Shown: positions 4,862-5,170 of the stretch, in pieces
Layout of the letters: every line of letters begins with the position of its first letter
Position numbering within the stretch: the first letter of the stretch is position 1
Origin: Microcaldota archaeon
Lineage (GTDB): Archaea; Micrarchaeota; Micrarchaeia; Micrarchaeales; CABMGC01
Length of the DNA: 5,170 nt
Direction of reading: 5' to 3'
Assembly (NCBI GenBank): GCA_021791075.1
Contig: JAJYXH010000066.1
Span: 1 to 5,170, forward strand
The notes under the pieces: model-generated
What the model was told of the DNA's origin: nothing
Databases searched by the model: none
Seen by the model: only the letters and a program-made list of their open reading frames with translations
Position numbers and translations under genes: made by a program

Positions 4862-5170
4862 ATGATGCAAGTTTACGTAGAGAAGCCAAAGTGCACGGGA
4901 TGCGCCCACTGTTTTGACGTGTGCCCCGTAGCGGTCTTCCAGATGCACGACAGGGCATCGCCTGATGTTAATTCTGACGTAGCCCCAGAGGAGTGGAAGT
5001 GGAAGGGAACCCATCTTCCCGAGGTTACTGCCAAGTGGGAGAACGTCCAGGACGGACACCACCACTTCGCGGAGAAGTTCGAGGGAGGAAGCGGCGGGAT
5101 ATCCGTTGCAGTCGCAGGACCTTCATGCATCTTGTGCCAGGCATGCCTGATAGAGTGCGAGGGAGAGTGC
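4862..5170 (+). CDS. 2[4Fe-4S] ferredoxin with long inter-cluster insertion (partial, cut at window end)
   Basis: The open frame runs from ATG 4862 to the window edge (103 codons visible). The first cluster motif is CTGCAHCFDVCP (C11, C14, C17, C21) and the second is CILCQACLIEC (C89, C92, C95, C99), with a further Cys at 103. Both have the CxxCxxCxxxC spacing of low-potential electron carriers, which accept electrons from oxidoreductases such as 2-oxoacid:ferredoxin enzymes in the cytoplasm. The clusters are 67 residues apart, against about 18 in clostridial ferredoxins. The insertion has three adjacent His (66-68), several Trp and a Gly-rich stretch, and the second motif is followed by Glu instead of the usual Pro. 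ATG 4865 is an equally possible start, slightly favoured by the AGGTG spacing. The 3' end lies outside the window. An iron-sulfur subunit of a larger enzyme is an alternative. Confidence 0.88.
   Translation, partial: MMQVYVEKPKCTGCAHCFDVCPVAVFQMHDRASPDVNSDVAPEEWKWKGTHLPEVTAKWENVQDGHHHFAEKFEGGSGGISVAVAGPSCILCQACLIECEGEC

Overview
The window is archaeal. The evidence is an uL1–uL10–P1-type L12 ribosomal cluster: an L10 with the archaeal/eukaryotic P0 insertion domain, and an L12 ending in the archaeal GGLASLFG-type tail. TTTATA-type TATA boxes sit about 26 bases before inferred transcript starts, arginine is mostly AGG and isoleucine often ATA. The composition would suit a DPANN archaeon such as a Micrarchaeota member, or a Thermoplasmata relative, but the lineage is an inference and cannot be fixed from this sequence.

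Left edge (1-212): the last 32 codons of a gene resembling the DUF2080 transposon-associated family, then a 7-bp hairpin and the promoter region of the next gene. Left-centre (213-2479): three tightly spaced + strand genes. They are a 10-helix EamA/DMT permease starting at TTG, a 49-residue cysteine-rich metallothionein-like protein (11 Cys in CxC patterns), and a complete M16B zinc peptidase with HxxEH. The gaps are 15 and 11 bases, so they probably form one operon. The cysteine-rich gene is easily lost, because a spurious N-terminal extension of the peptidase reads through it in another frame.

Centre (2480-2809): a 330-base gap. It holds a possible 40-residue minus-strand gene, convergent with the peptidase, then TATA boxes and a leader for the ribosomal genes. 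The leader can fold into two short helices separated by an asymmetric internal loop that includes the Shine-Dalgarno sequence. This is the kind of architecture ribosomal protein L1 binds, so it is a candidate autoregulatory site.

Right-centre (2810-4656): rpl1, rpl10 and rpl12, building the L1 stalk and the L10/L12 stalk that recruits translation factors. L11, often the first gene of this archaeal cluster, is not upstream. L10 is short and lacks the acidic tail and terminal GxxLFG peptide that L12 retains.

Right (4657-5170): a gap of about 200 bases with strong nested inverted repeats (a possible structured RNA or 3'-end element), a clear tandem TATA region, and a ferredoxin cut by the window end. 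Its two [4Fe-4S] motifs are separated by an unusually long insertion.

The most novel items are the metallothionein-like small gene, the L1 leader fold and the structured region after rpl12. I see no CRISPR array, tRNA, rRNA or intact mobile element.
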